Positions 1 through 5,233 of a stretch of 5,233 bases of DNA are shown piece by piece. The DNA comes from Maribacter sp. Its GTDB lineage: Bacteria; Bacteroidota; Bacteroidia; Flavobacteriales; Flavobacteriaceae. The translations under genes and the position numbers were made by a program. Where the stretch lies: assembly GCA_013001935.1 (NCBI GenBank), contig JABDKZ010000260.1, forward strand, positions 1-5,233, given 5' to 3'. The notes under the pieces are model-generated. The model was not told the origin of the DNA. It searched no databases and was given only the letters and a program-made list of their open reading frames with translations. Each line of letters begins with the position of its first letter. Position 1 is the stretch's first letter.

Positions 1-1472
1 TTCTTTAATAATTGCTGCACTTGGACCGCCGTTTCCTTTGAACATATAGATGGATTAATAAGTTCTTTTTCGAACTTCAAAACCGATCTGTTCCATTCTT
101 TTACTTCTTTGATCATTCTAGGCTTTACCATCTCCCCATCATTGGCAATGGCATTGTAGAAAGTGAGTATTTGCAATGGTGTCATTGAAACCTCGTAGCC
201 ATAGGCCATTTGGGCCAATGAAAGCCCAGACCAGCCCTTGTCACCAGGGTTTCGCAGCACCGGTATACCTTCACCTTTTATCGGAAGTCCTAATTCTTCA
301 TGCAAATGCATGCTCCGCAAACGGTTTACGTATTTTTCAGGATTTTCCTTATAGCCCTCGTGAATAACTTGCGCAAAGGCCGTGTTCGATGAAACCTCAA
401 AGGCTTTTGCAAAAGAGATTTGACCATATCCCCCATGCTTGGAATCCCTTACCCTGTGAATGTATATTTTCCAAAATCCCTTACCTGTATCTATTACCGC
501 ACTGGTATCTATCACCTTGTCTTCCAAAGTGGCCACCATATTCATTAGCTTAAAGGTAGATCCGGGTTCGTGCGATTCACCAATGGCATAATTTAGACGT
601 TCATAATACTTACCATCCTTGGTCATGCCTAAATTAGAAATCGCTTTTACTTCCCCTGTTTTGGTTTCCATCACGATTACGGTACCATGATCAGCTTTAT
701 AATGTTCTAGTTGCTTTAATAAGGCATGGTGGGCAATGTCCTGGATATTGATATCAATGGTTGATATCACATCATAACCATCTTTGGGTTCTATGATATT
801 GTCCATACCAATTGGTTTCCATTGGCCCTTAGCAATTTTTTGCTTTAAACGTTTTCCTTCCACACCTCTCAAATATTGACCAAAGGCCCCTTCCAAACCA
901 ACTCTTGTGTAATATCCGTTTTCATCTTTTCGTTCGTAACCCACACTGCGTTCCGCGATTTTTCCCAAAGGATGCTCTCTGACGGTTTTTTGTTCTACTA
1001 TCAATCCACCTTTATAGGGCCCTTTATTAAGAAGTGGAAAATCCTTTACCGCCATATAATCGGAATAGTCCAGGTTCCTGACTAAGAGCGTATACCTATT
1101 CTTATTGGCTTGTGCCTTACGTAGAAGTTGTTGATAGTATGAAGATGTCTTCCCTGTTAATTTGGCCAATGCATTGGAAAGTGGTTTTACATTCTCTTTG
1201 AAATCATCGTCATTAACAGTTACTGCATCAAATCGAATGGTATATTTTGAAACCGAAGTGGCTAATAAGCTGCCATCATCTGAATACAGATTACCGCGAT
1301 TAGGGGCGATCGTGAAAACTTTTTCAGTTCTTTTCATGGCTAAATCCCGATACTTGTCGCCATGAACCATTTGAATACTTACCAATTTAAAGAGCACAGC
1401 ACCAGCAAACAGGAAAAGAAAACCCGCTACGAAGTATAATCTGGTTAATATGCGTTTTTGAGTAATTGGCAT
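1..1472 (-). CDS. ftsI: Septal penicillin-binding protein (FtsI/PBP3-type transpeptidase), C-terminus cut by window edge
   Basis: A bitopic inner-membrane D,D-transpeptidase that cross-links septal peptidoglycan in the divisome. About 490 codons are visible, open to the left edge with no stop. Residues 1-10 are cytoplasmic, about 11-33 form one membrane anchor, and the rest is periplasmic. The N-terminal class B PBP dimerisation domain shows the APNRG signature (57-60) and GLEGAFGQYLRG (192-203). The transpeptidase domain begins near 260. It carries the catalytic STFK box (SxxK, nucleophile Ser305, in EPGSTFK) and the SSN box (SxN, 361-363). The KTG box should lie a few dozen codons beyond the edge, because the visible end (SKETAVQVQQLLK) resembles the segment that precedes it. 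Flavobacterial homologues often add a C-terminal PASTA domain, which cannot be judged here. The ATG overlaps the stop of the FtsL-like gene by one base (TAATG), indicating translational coupling. FtsI is preferred over the elongation-type PBP2 because of the dcw context. Confidence 0.95.
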   Translation of the reverse strand, partial: MPITQKRILTRLYFVAGFLFLFAGAVLFKLVSIQMVHGDKYRDLAMKRTEKVFTIAPNRGNLYSDDGSLLATSVSKYTIRFDAVTVNDDDFKENVKPLSNALAKLTGKTSSYYQQLLRKAQANKNRYTLLVRNLDYSDYMAVKDFPLLNKGPYKGGLIVEQKTVREHPLGKIAERSVGYERKDENGYYTRVGLEGAFGQYLRGVEGKRLKQKIAKGQWKPIGMDNIIEPKDGYDVISTIDINIQDIAHHALLKQLEHYKADHGTVIVMETKTGEVKAISNLGMTKDGKYYERLNYAIGESHEPGSTFKLMNMVATLEDKVIDTSAVIDTGKGFWKIYIHRVRDSKHGGYGQISFAKAFEVSSNTAFAQVIHEGYKENPEKYVNRLRSMHLHEELGLPIKGEGIPVLRNPGDKGWSGLSLAQMAYGYEVSMTPLQILTFYNAIANDGEMVKPRMIKEVKEWNRSVLKFEKELINPSICSKETAVQVQQLLK

Positions 1473-1792
1473 TATTCTTTAATTGATTTAACTTTTATTT
1501 TTTTTGGTGGTGTCTCTGATGGATATAAGCCTTTCCCAGCGACAGTTTTCGTAATGGTCGATTCTAGTTTTAATCGTTGTACATCGGAACGCAGATCAAC
1601 AAATTCGCTACGCAACTCCTTGACCTCTTCATTTAGAGCCGCAATTTGATGCACTTTTTTATCTGCACTGTGCGAACTGCCTATCATTACAGTCGCCAAG
1701 AAGGAAACAAAAATTATAAACAACCAGTTTTTAGGAGCGTCACCACTCACTAAAAATTTCCCCCTGAGTACATCTAATATTCCTTTTCTCAT
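1472..1792 (-). CDS. ftsL: FtsL-like bitopic cell-division protein
   Basis: A 106-aa small division protein. In the divisome, FtsL acts with FtsB and FtsQ to scaffold and activate the FtsW-FtsI septal synthase. The sequence shows a basic cytoplasmic N-terminus (1-21), one transmembrane helix (about 22-39, WLFIIFVSFLATVMIG) and a periplasmic heptad-like coiled coil (about 43-79, rich in E, L, R and K). It ends in a short basic tail (GLYPSETPPKKIKVK, about 88-102). Topology, size and the position between rsmH and ftsI match FtsL. Primary sequence similarity to proteobacterial FtsL is slight, as expected for the diverged Bacteroidota version, so the assignment rests on topology and synteny. The start lies one base after the rsmH stop (TAA-A-ATG) without a clear Shine-Dalgarno, and its stop overlaps the ftsI start. 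Both suggest coupled translation at matched levels. Confidence 0.85.
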   Translation of the reverse strand: MRKGILDVLRGKFLVSGDAPKNWLFIIFVSFLATVMIGSSHSADKKVHQIAALNEEVKELRSEFVDLRSDVQRLKLESTITKTVAGKGLYPSETPPKKIKVKSIKE

Positions 1793-1793
1793 T

Positions 1794-2705
1794 TTATTGA
1801 CTAATACGTTCCGCTATTCTTAATTTGGCACTCCGCGCCCTATTATTCAAGGCAATCTCTGCTTTGGTTGGGACAATTAAGCCTCCCACTTTTTTTAAGG
1901 GAACATTTACATTCCCATAAAAATCTTTCTCCGCTTCTCCTTCGAACAATCCAGCTCTAATAAATCGCTTCACCAATCGGTCTTCCAAGGAATGATAACT
2001 AATCACGCTTAACCTACCCCCAGTGTTCAACAATTCAGGGACTTGTTCCAACAACTCCTTTATAACCTGAATCTCTTGATTCACCTCTATACGAATAGCC
2101 TGATAAATCTGTGCTAGTATTTTATGTTCCTTATGTTTAGGCAAAAACTTCTTTAATACTTCCTTTAAATCTGCCGAAGTCTTGATCGGCGTATCTACTC
2201 TACTTGTAATGATTTTATTGGCAATGGCGTTTGCGTTTCGCAAATCGGCATAGTGAAATAAAATGCTCCTCAAATCATCATATTTATAAGTGTTTACCAC
2301 ATCATATGCTGAAACACTGTTTTTATTACTCATGCGCATATCCAAATCTGCATCAAAACGCGTTGAAAAACCACGTTCTGCCTTGTCAAATTGATGGGAT
2401 GAAACTCCAAAATCCGCGAGGATACCATCAACTTTTCGAATGCCATAGAACTTCAAAAACTGGCTTATGTACCTAAAGTTTTCATTAATCAGAGTAAATC
2501 GTTCATCGTCTAAAGCATTCAGTAAAGCATCTTCATCCTGATCAAAGGCGAACAATTTGCCCTTTGGGCCCAGACGCTTCAATATTTCTTTAGAATGTCC
2601 GCCACCACCATAGGTCACATCTACATAAATACCATCTTCTTTAATATTGAGTCCATCTACTGACTCCTTCAAAAGAACAGGGTTATGATACTTCATCTCC
2701 GTCAT
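1794..2705 (-). CDS. rsmH: 16S rRNA (cytosine1402-N4)-methyltransferase RsmH (MraW)
   Basis: A cytoplasmic SAM-dependent enzyme that N4-methylates C1402 in the 16S rRNA decoding centre. It has 303 aa, close to the usual 300-315. Family signatures in order: SAM-binding loop VDVTYGGGGHS (28-38), acidic DQD (56-58), GILADFGVSSHQFD (94-107), ERGFSTRFDADLDMRM (110-125), YQAIRIEVNQE (201-211), ISYHSLEDR (235-243) and the basic NNRARSAKLRIAER tail (287-300). No key motif is missing. The start overlaps the end of mraZ by 23 bp. A second in-frame ATG at 2696 (MKYHNPV, the commonest N-terminus in the family) would cut the overlap to 14 bp. AGAGG lies 9 nt before the 2705 start and GGGAG lies 9 nt before the 2696 start, so the choice is open. 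The gene is second in the operon, between mraZ and the FtsL-like gene. Confidence 0.97.
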   Translation of the reverse strand: MTEMKYHNPVLLKESVDGLNIKEDGIYVDVTYGGGGHSKEILKRLGPKGKLFAFDQDEDALLNALDDERFTLINENFRYISQFLKFYGIRKVDGILADFGVSSHQFDKAERGFSTRFDADLDMRMSNKNSVSAYDVVNTYKYDDLRSILFHYADLRNANAIANKIITSRVDTPIKTSADLKEVLKKFLPKHKEHKILAQIYQAIRIEVNQEIQVIKELLEQVPELLNTGGRLSVISYHSLEDRLVKRFIRAGLFEGEAEKDFYGNVNVPLKKVGGLIVPTKAEIALNNRARSAKLRIAERISQ

Positions 2706-3147
2706 CTCCCATTACCTCTTCGGCCAAACTCGCAAAGTCATCCGCGGTTTCATCAATCACTCTTTCATAACTGGCCTTATCCCATATTTCGACAATGTTT
2801 ATTGCCGAACTCAATACTACTTCTTTGGTTATGTTCGCGATTGAAATGAGGTTTTTAGGAATCAACAACCTCCCGGTAGCATCAATCTCTATAACCTTGA
2901 CACCCGCTGAAAACCTTCGAATAAAATCGTTGTTCTTTTTTTTGAATCGATTTTTCTTGTTCATCTTTTCCATGAGCAAATTCCATTCTGCCATGGGATA
3001 TAGTTCTAAACAAGGCTGAAAAACCGACCGTTTTAGTACAAAACCCTGGTTAAGCATAGGTGACATCTGATTTTTTAAGGCAACTGGAAGCATTACCCTA
3101 CCTTTGGCATCAGCCTTGCAATCGTATGTACCTATAAAGCTTATCAC
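2683..3147 (-). CDS. mraZ: Transcriptional regulator MraZ (GTG start)
   Basis: A DNA-binding protein that heads the dcw operon and, in characterised bacteria, binds direct repeats in its own promoter to control the cluster. It has 154 aa, typical for the family. Two tandem SpoVT/AbrB-like half-domains are visible: the first with DAKGRVMLP (13-21), the second with DATGRLLIP (89-97). These are the repeated DxxGR DNA-contact motifs of MraZ. The C-terminal tail is acidic (DDGDE). The start is GTG: an in-frame TAA sits two codons upstream (3151-3153), and the next in-frame Met is at residue 19, inside the first DNA-binding motif. The conserved-looking N-terminus ISFIGTYDCKADAKGR therefore requires the GTG. 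No Shine-Dalgarno is evident. A promoter and three putative MraZ boxes lie immediately upstream. Its 3' end overlaps rsmH. Confidence 0.96.
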   Translation of the reverse strand: MISFIGTYDCKADAKGRVMLPVALKNQMSPMLNQGFVLKRSVFQPCLELYPMAEWNLLMEKMNKKNRFKKKNNDFIRRFSAGVKVIEIDATGRLLIPKNLISIANITKEVVLSSAINIVEIWDKASYERVIDETADDFASLAEEVMGDDGDEVS

Positions 3148-3176
3148 TGCTTAACGTTTGGTTTTATTTAAGAACT

Positions 3177-3184
3177 CAAATATA
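3177..3184 (-). promoter_or_regulatory. Bacteroidota-type -7 element for the mraZ operon
   Basis: The minus strand reads TATATTTG, an exact match to the TAnnTTTG -7 consensus recognised by the Bacteroidota primary sigma factor. It lies 29 bp before the mraZ GTG, implying a 5' UTR of about 20-25 nt. A -33 TTG can be read at 3202-3200, at the junction of two MraZ boxes. The 15-bp spacer is shorter than the usual roughly 17-23, so the -33 call is weaker than the -7 call. Confidence 0.6.
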
Positions 3185-3190
3185 AATAAT

Positions 3191-3220
3191 TTATTACCAC
3201 AATTTACCACAATTTACCAC
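3191..3220 (-). promoter_or_regulatory. Putative MraZ operator: three 10-bp direct repeats
   Basis: On the minus strand three tandem 10-mers read GTGGTAAATT, GTGGTAAATT and GTGGTAATAA. GTGGTAA is invariant in all three, and the first two are identical. Known MraZ sites are short G-rich direct repeats at one-helical-turn spacing upstream of mraZ (TGGGN units with 5-nt spacers in E. coli), and the 10-bp period and position here fit that. The array ends 6 bp before the -7 element and covers the likely -33 region. Binding would therefore plausibly block RNA polymerase, giving negative autoregulation (inference). Confidence 0.75.
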
Positions 3221-3373
3221 TTTATTGCTAAATTCCTCCATTTTACTACTTCAAGAACTTCCAAGGATTTAAGAAAAGAGAGCGGTTTTAGTAGCAATTG
3301 TGCCGTTTATTCGCTTATTTATGGTCGTGTTTTTCTCGGTAAATGGCATAGAAGTGAATTTTAAGGAATTGCC

Positions 3374-3381
3374 TATATTTG
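3374..3381 (+). promoter_or_regulatory. Bacteroidota-type -7 element for the hydrolase-engB unit
   Basis: The plus strand reads TATATTTG, again an exact TAnnTTTG match, 25 bp before the ATG at 3407. This implies a 5' UTR of about 20 nt. No good TTTG/TTG -33 element is visible 17-23 bp upstream, so this promoter rests on the -7 motif and its position. Confidence 0.5.
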
Positions 3382-3406
3382 CCAACTGGGACCAGAAGCA
3401 TTCTCA

Positions 3407-4171
3407 ATGGAAGAAAAGATTATTAAAGAGGGTAAGTATCGTTATATAGAAAAGGGAGAAGGCACTCCTATTATTATATTGCATGGTCTTATGGGTGGGT
3501 TGAGTAACTTTAAGGGGGTATCTGAATATTTCCCTCAAAAAGGATACAAAGTCTTGATTCCTGAGTTACCAATATACACCATGCCTTTGTTAAAGACCAA
3601 TGTAAAGAACTTCGCCATATATTTAGAGAAATTCATAGAATTCAAAGGACTAAAAGATGTGATTCTTTTAGGAAATTCATTAGGAGGGCATATTGGCTTA
3701 TTGCATACCAAATTGTATCCTGAAATGGTAAAGGCCTTGGTTATCACGGGAAGTTCGGGACTTTATGAAAGTGCCATGGGTGACGGGTATCCCAAACGGG
3801 GCGATTATGAGTTCATCAAGAAAAAAGCCCAGGATGTATTTTACGATCCTGCCGTTGCGACCAAAGAAATTGTAGATGAGGTTTTCGCCACCGTGAACGA
3901 TAGGGTAAAACTAGTTAAGACCTTATCAATTGCGAAAAGTGCCATACGGCATAATATGTCTAAGGATCTACCTAAAATGAATACACCAACCTGTATTATC
4001 TGGGGAGAAAATGATTCGGTTACCCCTCCGAATGTAGCCAAGGAGTTTCATGAATTACTACCAGATTCAGAATTATTCTGGATTCATAAATGCGGTCATG
4101 CTCCTATGATGGAACATCCCAATGAATTCAATGAAGTTCTCGACGCCTGGTTGGAGCAGCGAAATTTCTAA
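3407..4171 (+). CDS. Alpha/beta-fold hydrolase, substrate unknown
   Basis: A 254-aa serine hydrolase of the alpha/beta superfamily. It shows the oxyanion-hole segment LHGLMGG (25-31), the nucleophile elbow GNSLGG with Ser91 (89-94), the acid Asp203 in WGENDSVTP (199-207) and His231 in CGHAPMMEHP (229-238). The catalytic triad is therefore complete and the enzyme is probably active. No signal peptide or membrane segment is evident, so it is likely cytoplasmic. A lid-like insertion with many Lys and Asp residues lies at about 120-185. Homologues in this broad family are esterases, C-C hydrolases, lactonases or haloperoxidase-like proteins, and the sequence does not allow a choice. It is the first gene of a two-gene plus-strand unit, 12 bp before engB, which suggests co-transcription. 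No Shine-Dalgarno is obvious before the ATG. Confidence 0.93.
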   Translation: MEEKIIKEGKYRYIEKGEGTPIIILHGLMGGLSNFKGVSEYFPQKGYKVLIPELPIYTMPLLKTNVKNFAIYLEKFIEFKGLKDVILLGNSLGGHIGLLHTKLYPEMVKALVITGSSGLYESAMGDGYPKRGDYEFIKKKAQDVFYDPAVATKEIVDEVFATVNDRVKLVKTLSIAKSAIRHNMSKDLPKMNTPTCIIWGENDSVTPPNVAKEFHELLPDSELFWIHKCGHAPMMEHPNEFNEVLDAWLEQRNF

Positions 4172-4183
4172 ACCCGTTTTCCA

Positions 4184-4798
4184 ATGAAAATAAAGTCGGC
4201 AGACTTTGTAATGAGCAATTCTGATGTTGCTAAATGCCCTAATGAGCCCATCCCCGAATACGCATTTATCGGACGGTCTAATGTAGGCAAGTCATCATTG
4301 ATCAACATGCTGACTTTACGCAAAAGCCTCGCCAAAACATCAGGAAGACCCGGAAAGACACAATTGATTAACCATTTTAAAATCAATGGAAATTGGTTTT
4401 TAGTAGATTTACCCGGATATGGGTATGCTCGTGTTTCCAAAAAGGACAAGAACACCTTTCAAAAATATATTACCGATTATTTTGTTAAGCGCAAACAATT
4501 GGTAAGTGCATTTGTTTTGGTGGATATTCGTCATGAACCCCAAAAGATTGATATGGAATTTATGGAATACTTGGGTGAAAATATGATTCCTTTCAGTATT
4601 GTATTTACAAAAGCAGATAAATTGAAGCCCAAAACCATTGAAAAAAATGTGGGTTTTTATATAAACGAGTTACTAAGAGGGGCTTGGGAAGAGGCTCCCA
4701 ATTATTTTATCACCTCCTCTTCCAAAAATATAGGCAGGGATGAACTGTTGCAATACATTGATGATATCAACCAAGGTTTCTTCAACGAAAAGAAATAG
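4184..4798 (+). CDS. engB: Ribosome-biogenesis GTPase EngB (YsxC/YihA)
   Basis: A TRAFAC-class GTPase needed for late assembly of the large ribosomal subunit in bacteria where it has been studied. It has 204 aa, the normal length for the family. G-motifs in order: G1/Walker A GRSNVGKSS (30-38), the switch I region KTSGRPGKTQ carrying G2 (51-60), G3 DLPGYGYA (75-82), G4 TKAD (142-145) and a G5-like TSSSK (177-181). The N-terminal stretch before G1 (PEYAFIGRSNVGKSS) and the SGRPGKTQ signature distinguish EngB from Era, EngA and Obg. No motif is degenerate. It follows the hydrolase by 12 bp with no clear Shine-Dalgarno, so it is probably read from the same transcript. Its stop lies 5 bp from the end of the convergent CxxC protein gene. 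Confidence 0.97.
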   Translation: MKIKSADFVMSNSDVAKCPNEPIPEYAFIGRSNVGKSSLINMLTLRKSLAKTSGRPGKTQLINHFKINGNWFLVDLPGYGYARVSKKDKNTFQKYITDYFVKRKQLVSAFVLVDIRHEPQKIDMEFMEYLGENMIPFSIVFTKADKLKPKTIEKNVGFYINELLRGAWEEAPNYFITSSSKNIGRDELLQYIDDINQGFFNEKK

Positions 4799-4803
4799 CT
4801 GGT

Positions 4804-5166
4804 TCATATCCTTGATTTGATCAAATTGATCAATTCCTCTACATTTTCCACGGCATTTAGTTCATCTGTGGAAACAAAAACATCGAAAGTAGTATCAGCG
4901 CCAACCAAAACAATAGGAAAATCGAACTTATACCCAAATTTAGAAGCATACAGGTTTTTAAATTCGTCCTTGTATAAAAACTCCATTGTCATCGAGGAAG
5001 CCTCCCTGAATTTTTTCCAAATCCTGTTTTCGGTAAAAGCGCCATAGGTGATTTCGCATAGCTTGCATTCATAGGTACTGGGACTGAATATTTTGTGCGC
5101 GCCATCAATTAGTATGTTACCTAACCCAGAATCCGCATTATAAACAAAGATCAATTTTTCCTGCAT
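4804..5166 (-). CDS. Uncharacterised 120-aa protein with a CxxC motif
   Basis: I do not recognise a characterised function. The protein is small and soluble-looking, with no signal peptide or membrane helix. It starts with a beta-strand-like stretch and a small loop (KLIFVYNADSGLGN, 4-17). His24 follows, then Cys34 and Cys37 in STYECKLCEITYG (30-42), an aromatic Trp50/Phe54 patch, a hydrophobic strand (FPIVLVGA, 83-90) and an acidic C-terminal helix (NAVENVEELINLIKSRI). The order strand, CxxC, strand and the Cys/His content could fit a thiol-redox fold or a metal site, but this is inference. The start is well supported: AGGAG lies 5 nt before the ATG, the best Shine-Dalgarno in the window. 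It is convergent with engB and not part of either operon. Confidence 0.85.
   Translation of the reverse strand: MQEKLIFVYNADSGLGNILIDGAHKIFSPSTYECKLCEITYGAFTENRIWKKFREASSMTMEFLYKDEFKNLYASKFGYKFDFPIVLVGADTTFDVFVSTDELNAVENVEELINLIKSRI
4815..4835. repeat. Two overlapping 12-bp palindromes centred on TGATCA
   Basis: ATTTGATCAAAT (4815-4826) and AATTGATCAATT (4824-4835) are each perfect 12-bp palindromes that share three bases. They fall in the last codons of the CxxC protein gene, just past the engB stop. No U-run follows, so a classical intrinsic terminator is not supported. They may be chance in AT-rich coding sequence (the Leu-Ile-Asn-Leu-Ile-Lys codons). Confidence 0.4.
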
Positions 5167-5171
5167 TCGAA

Positions 5172-5176
5172 CTCCT
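5172..5176 (-). promoter_or_regulatory. Shine-Dalgarno of the CxxC protein gene
   Basis: The minus strand reads AGGAG with 5 nt before the ATG at 5166. It stands out because the other genes here have weak or no Shine-Dalgarno sequences, as is common in Bacteroidota. The upstream 50 bases are very AT-rich. TATTTTAG (5195-5188) resembles a -7 element with one mismatch, but I see no well-spaced -33. Confidence 0.55.
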
Positions 5177-5233
5177 GTGTTTATATTCTAAAATACTATA
5201 TTTAATATATAGATCTTATTAAACCAATGGTAC

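Larger units (their letters stand above)
3148..3406. other. Divergent intergenic region between mraZ and the hydrolase-engB unit
   Basis: These 259 AT-rich bases separate the dcw operon from the plus-strand unit. The mraZ-proximal third holds the minus-strand -7 element and the MraZ box array. The far end holds the plus-strand -7 element. I see no convincing gene, RNA or terminator hairpin between about 3221 and 3370. A short open frame there (3158-3364) runs through the operator and has no protein-like features. Confidence 0.7.

Noticed and set aside
876..1365. Two plus-strand open frames of 67-69 codons (876-1085 and 1162-1365)
   Set aside because: Both are antisense to ftsI, which has a continuous reading frame with PBP motifs across the region.
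3191..3220. CRISPR-like or microsatellite repeat
   Set aside because: The 10-bp units are contiguous without spacers, only three copies exist, and their position fits a regulatory operator better.
3241..3298. Possible inverted repeat between TTTTACTACT and TTTTAGTAGC
   Set aside because: Pairing covers only about five to six bases with a loop of more than 30 nt, too weak to claim a hairpin.
3158..3364. 68-codon plus-strand open frame in the divergent intergenic region
   Set aside because: It runs through the operator repeats and promoter on the opposite strand, has no Shine-Dalgarno and no protein-like features.
4168..4455. 95-codon minus-strand open frame
   Set aside because: It lies antisense to the G1-G3 region of engB, whose motifs make the plus strand the real coding strand.
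1..5233. Defence system, mobile element, tRNA or other RNA gene
   Set aside because: No transposase, integrase, terminal repeats, attachment sites or recognisable RNA structure were seen; nearly all of the window is accounted for by core genes.

Overview
The window is most likely chromosomal DNA from a member of the Bacteroidota, probably the Flavobacteriaceae. Three things point there: low-to-moderate GC, TAnnTTTG-type promoter -7 elements (TATATTTG occurs in front of both divergent transcription units), and the order mraZ - rsmH - short FtsL-like protein - ftsI at the head of a division and cell wall (dcw) cluster. The genus cannot be fixed from the sequence alone.

Layout: positions 1-3147 on the minus strand hold the first four genes of the dcw cluster, read right to left: mraZ (cluster regulator), rsmH (16S rRNA C1402 N4-methyltransferase), an FtsL-like bitopic division protein, and ftsI (septal penicillin-binding protein, cut by the left edge before its KTG motif). 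The genes overlap or lie one base apart, so they almost certainly form one translationally coupled operon. Positions 3148-3406 are a divergent intergenic region. On the mraZ side it carries a TATATTTG -7 element and, just upstream of it, three 10-bp direct repeats (GTGGTAAATT twice, then GTGGTAATAA) that look like the MraZ operator. On the other side it carries a second TATATTTG element for the plus-strand unit.

Positions 3407-4798 on the plus strand encode an alpha/beta hydrolase and the ribosome-assembly GTPase EngB (YsxC/YihA), 12 bp apart. Positions 4804-5166 on the minus strand encode a 120-aa uncharacterised protein with a CxxC motif, convergent with engB and only 5 bp away. The last 67 bases are its upstream region.

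Taken together the window is a core housekeeping locus that combines septal peptidoglycan synthesis with ribosome maturation (RsmH, EngB). I see no mobile element, CRISPR array, RNA gene or defence system. The points most worth following are the MraZ operator array, the lineage-specific FtsL-like protein and the uncharacterised CxxC protein.
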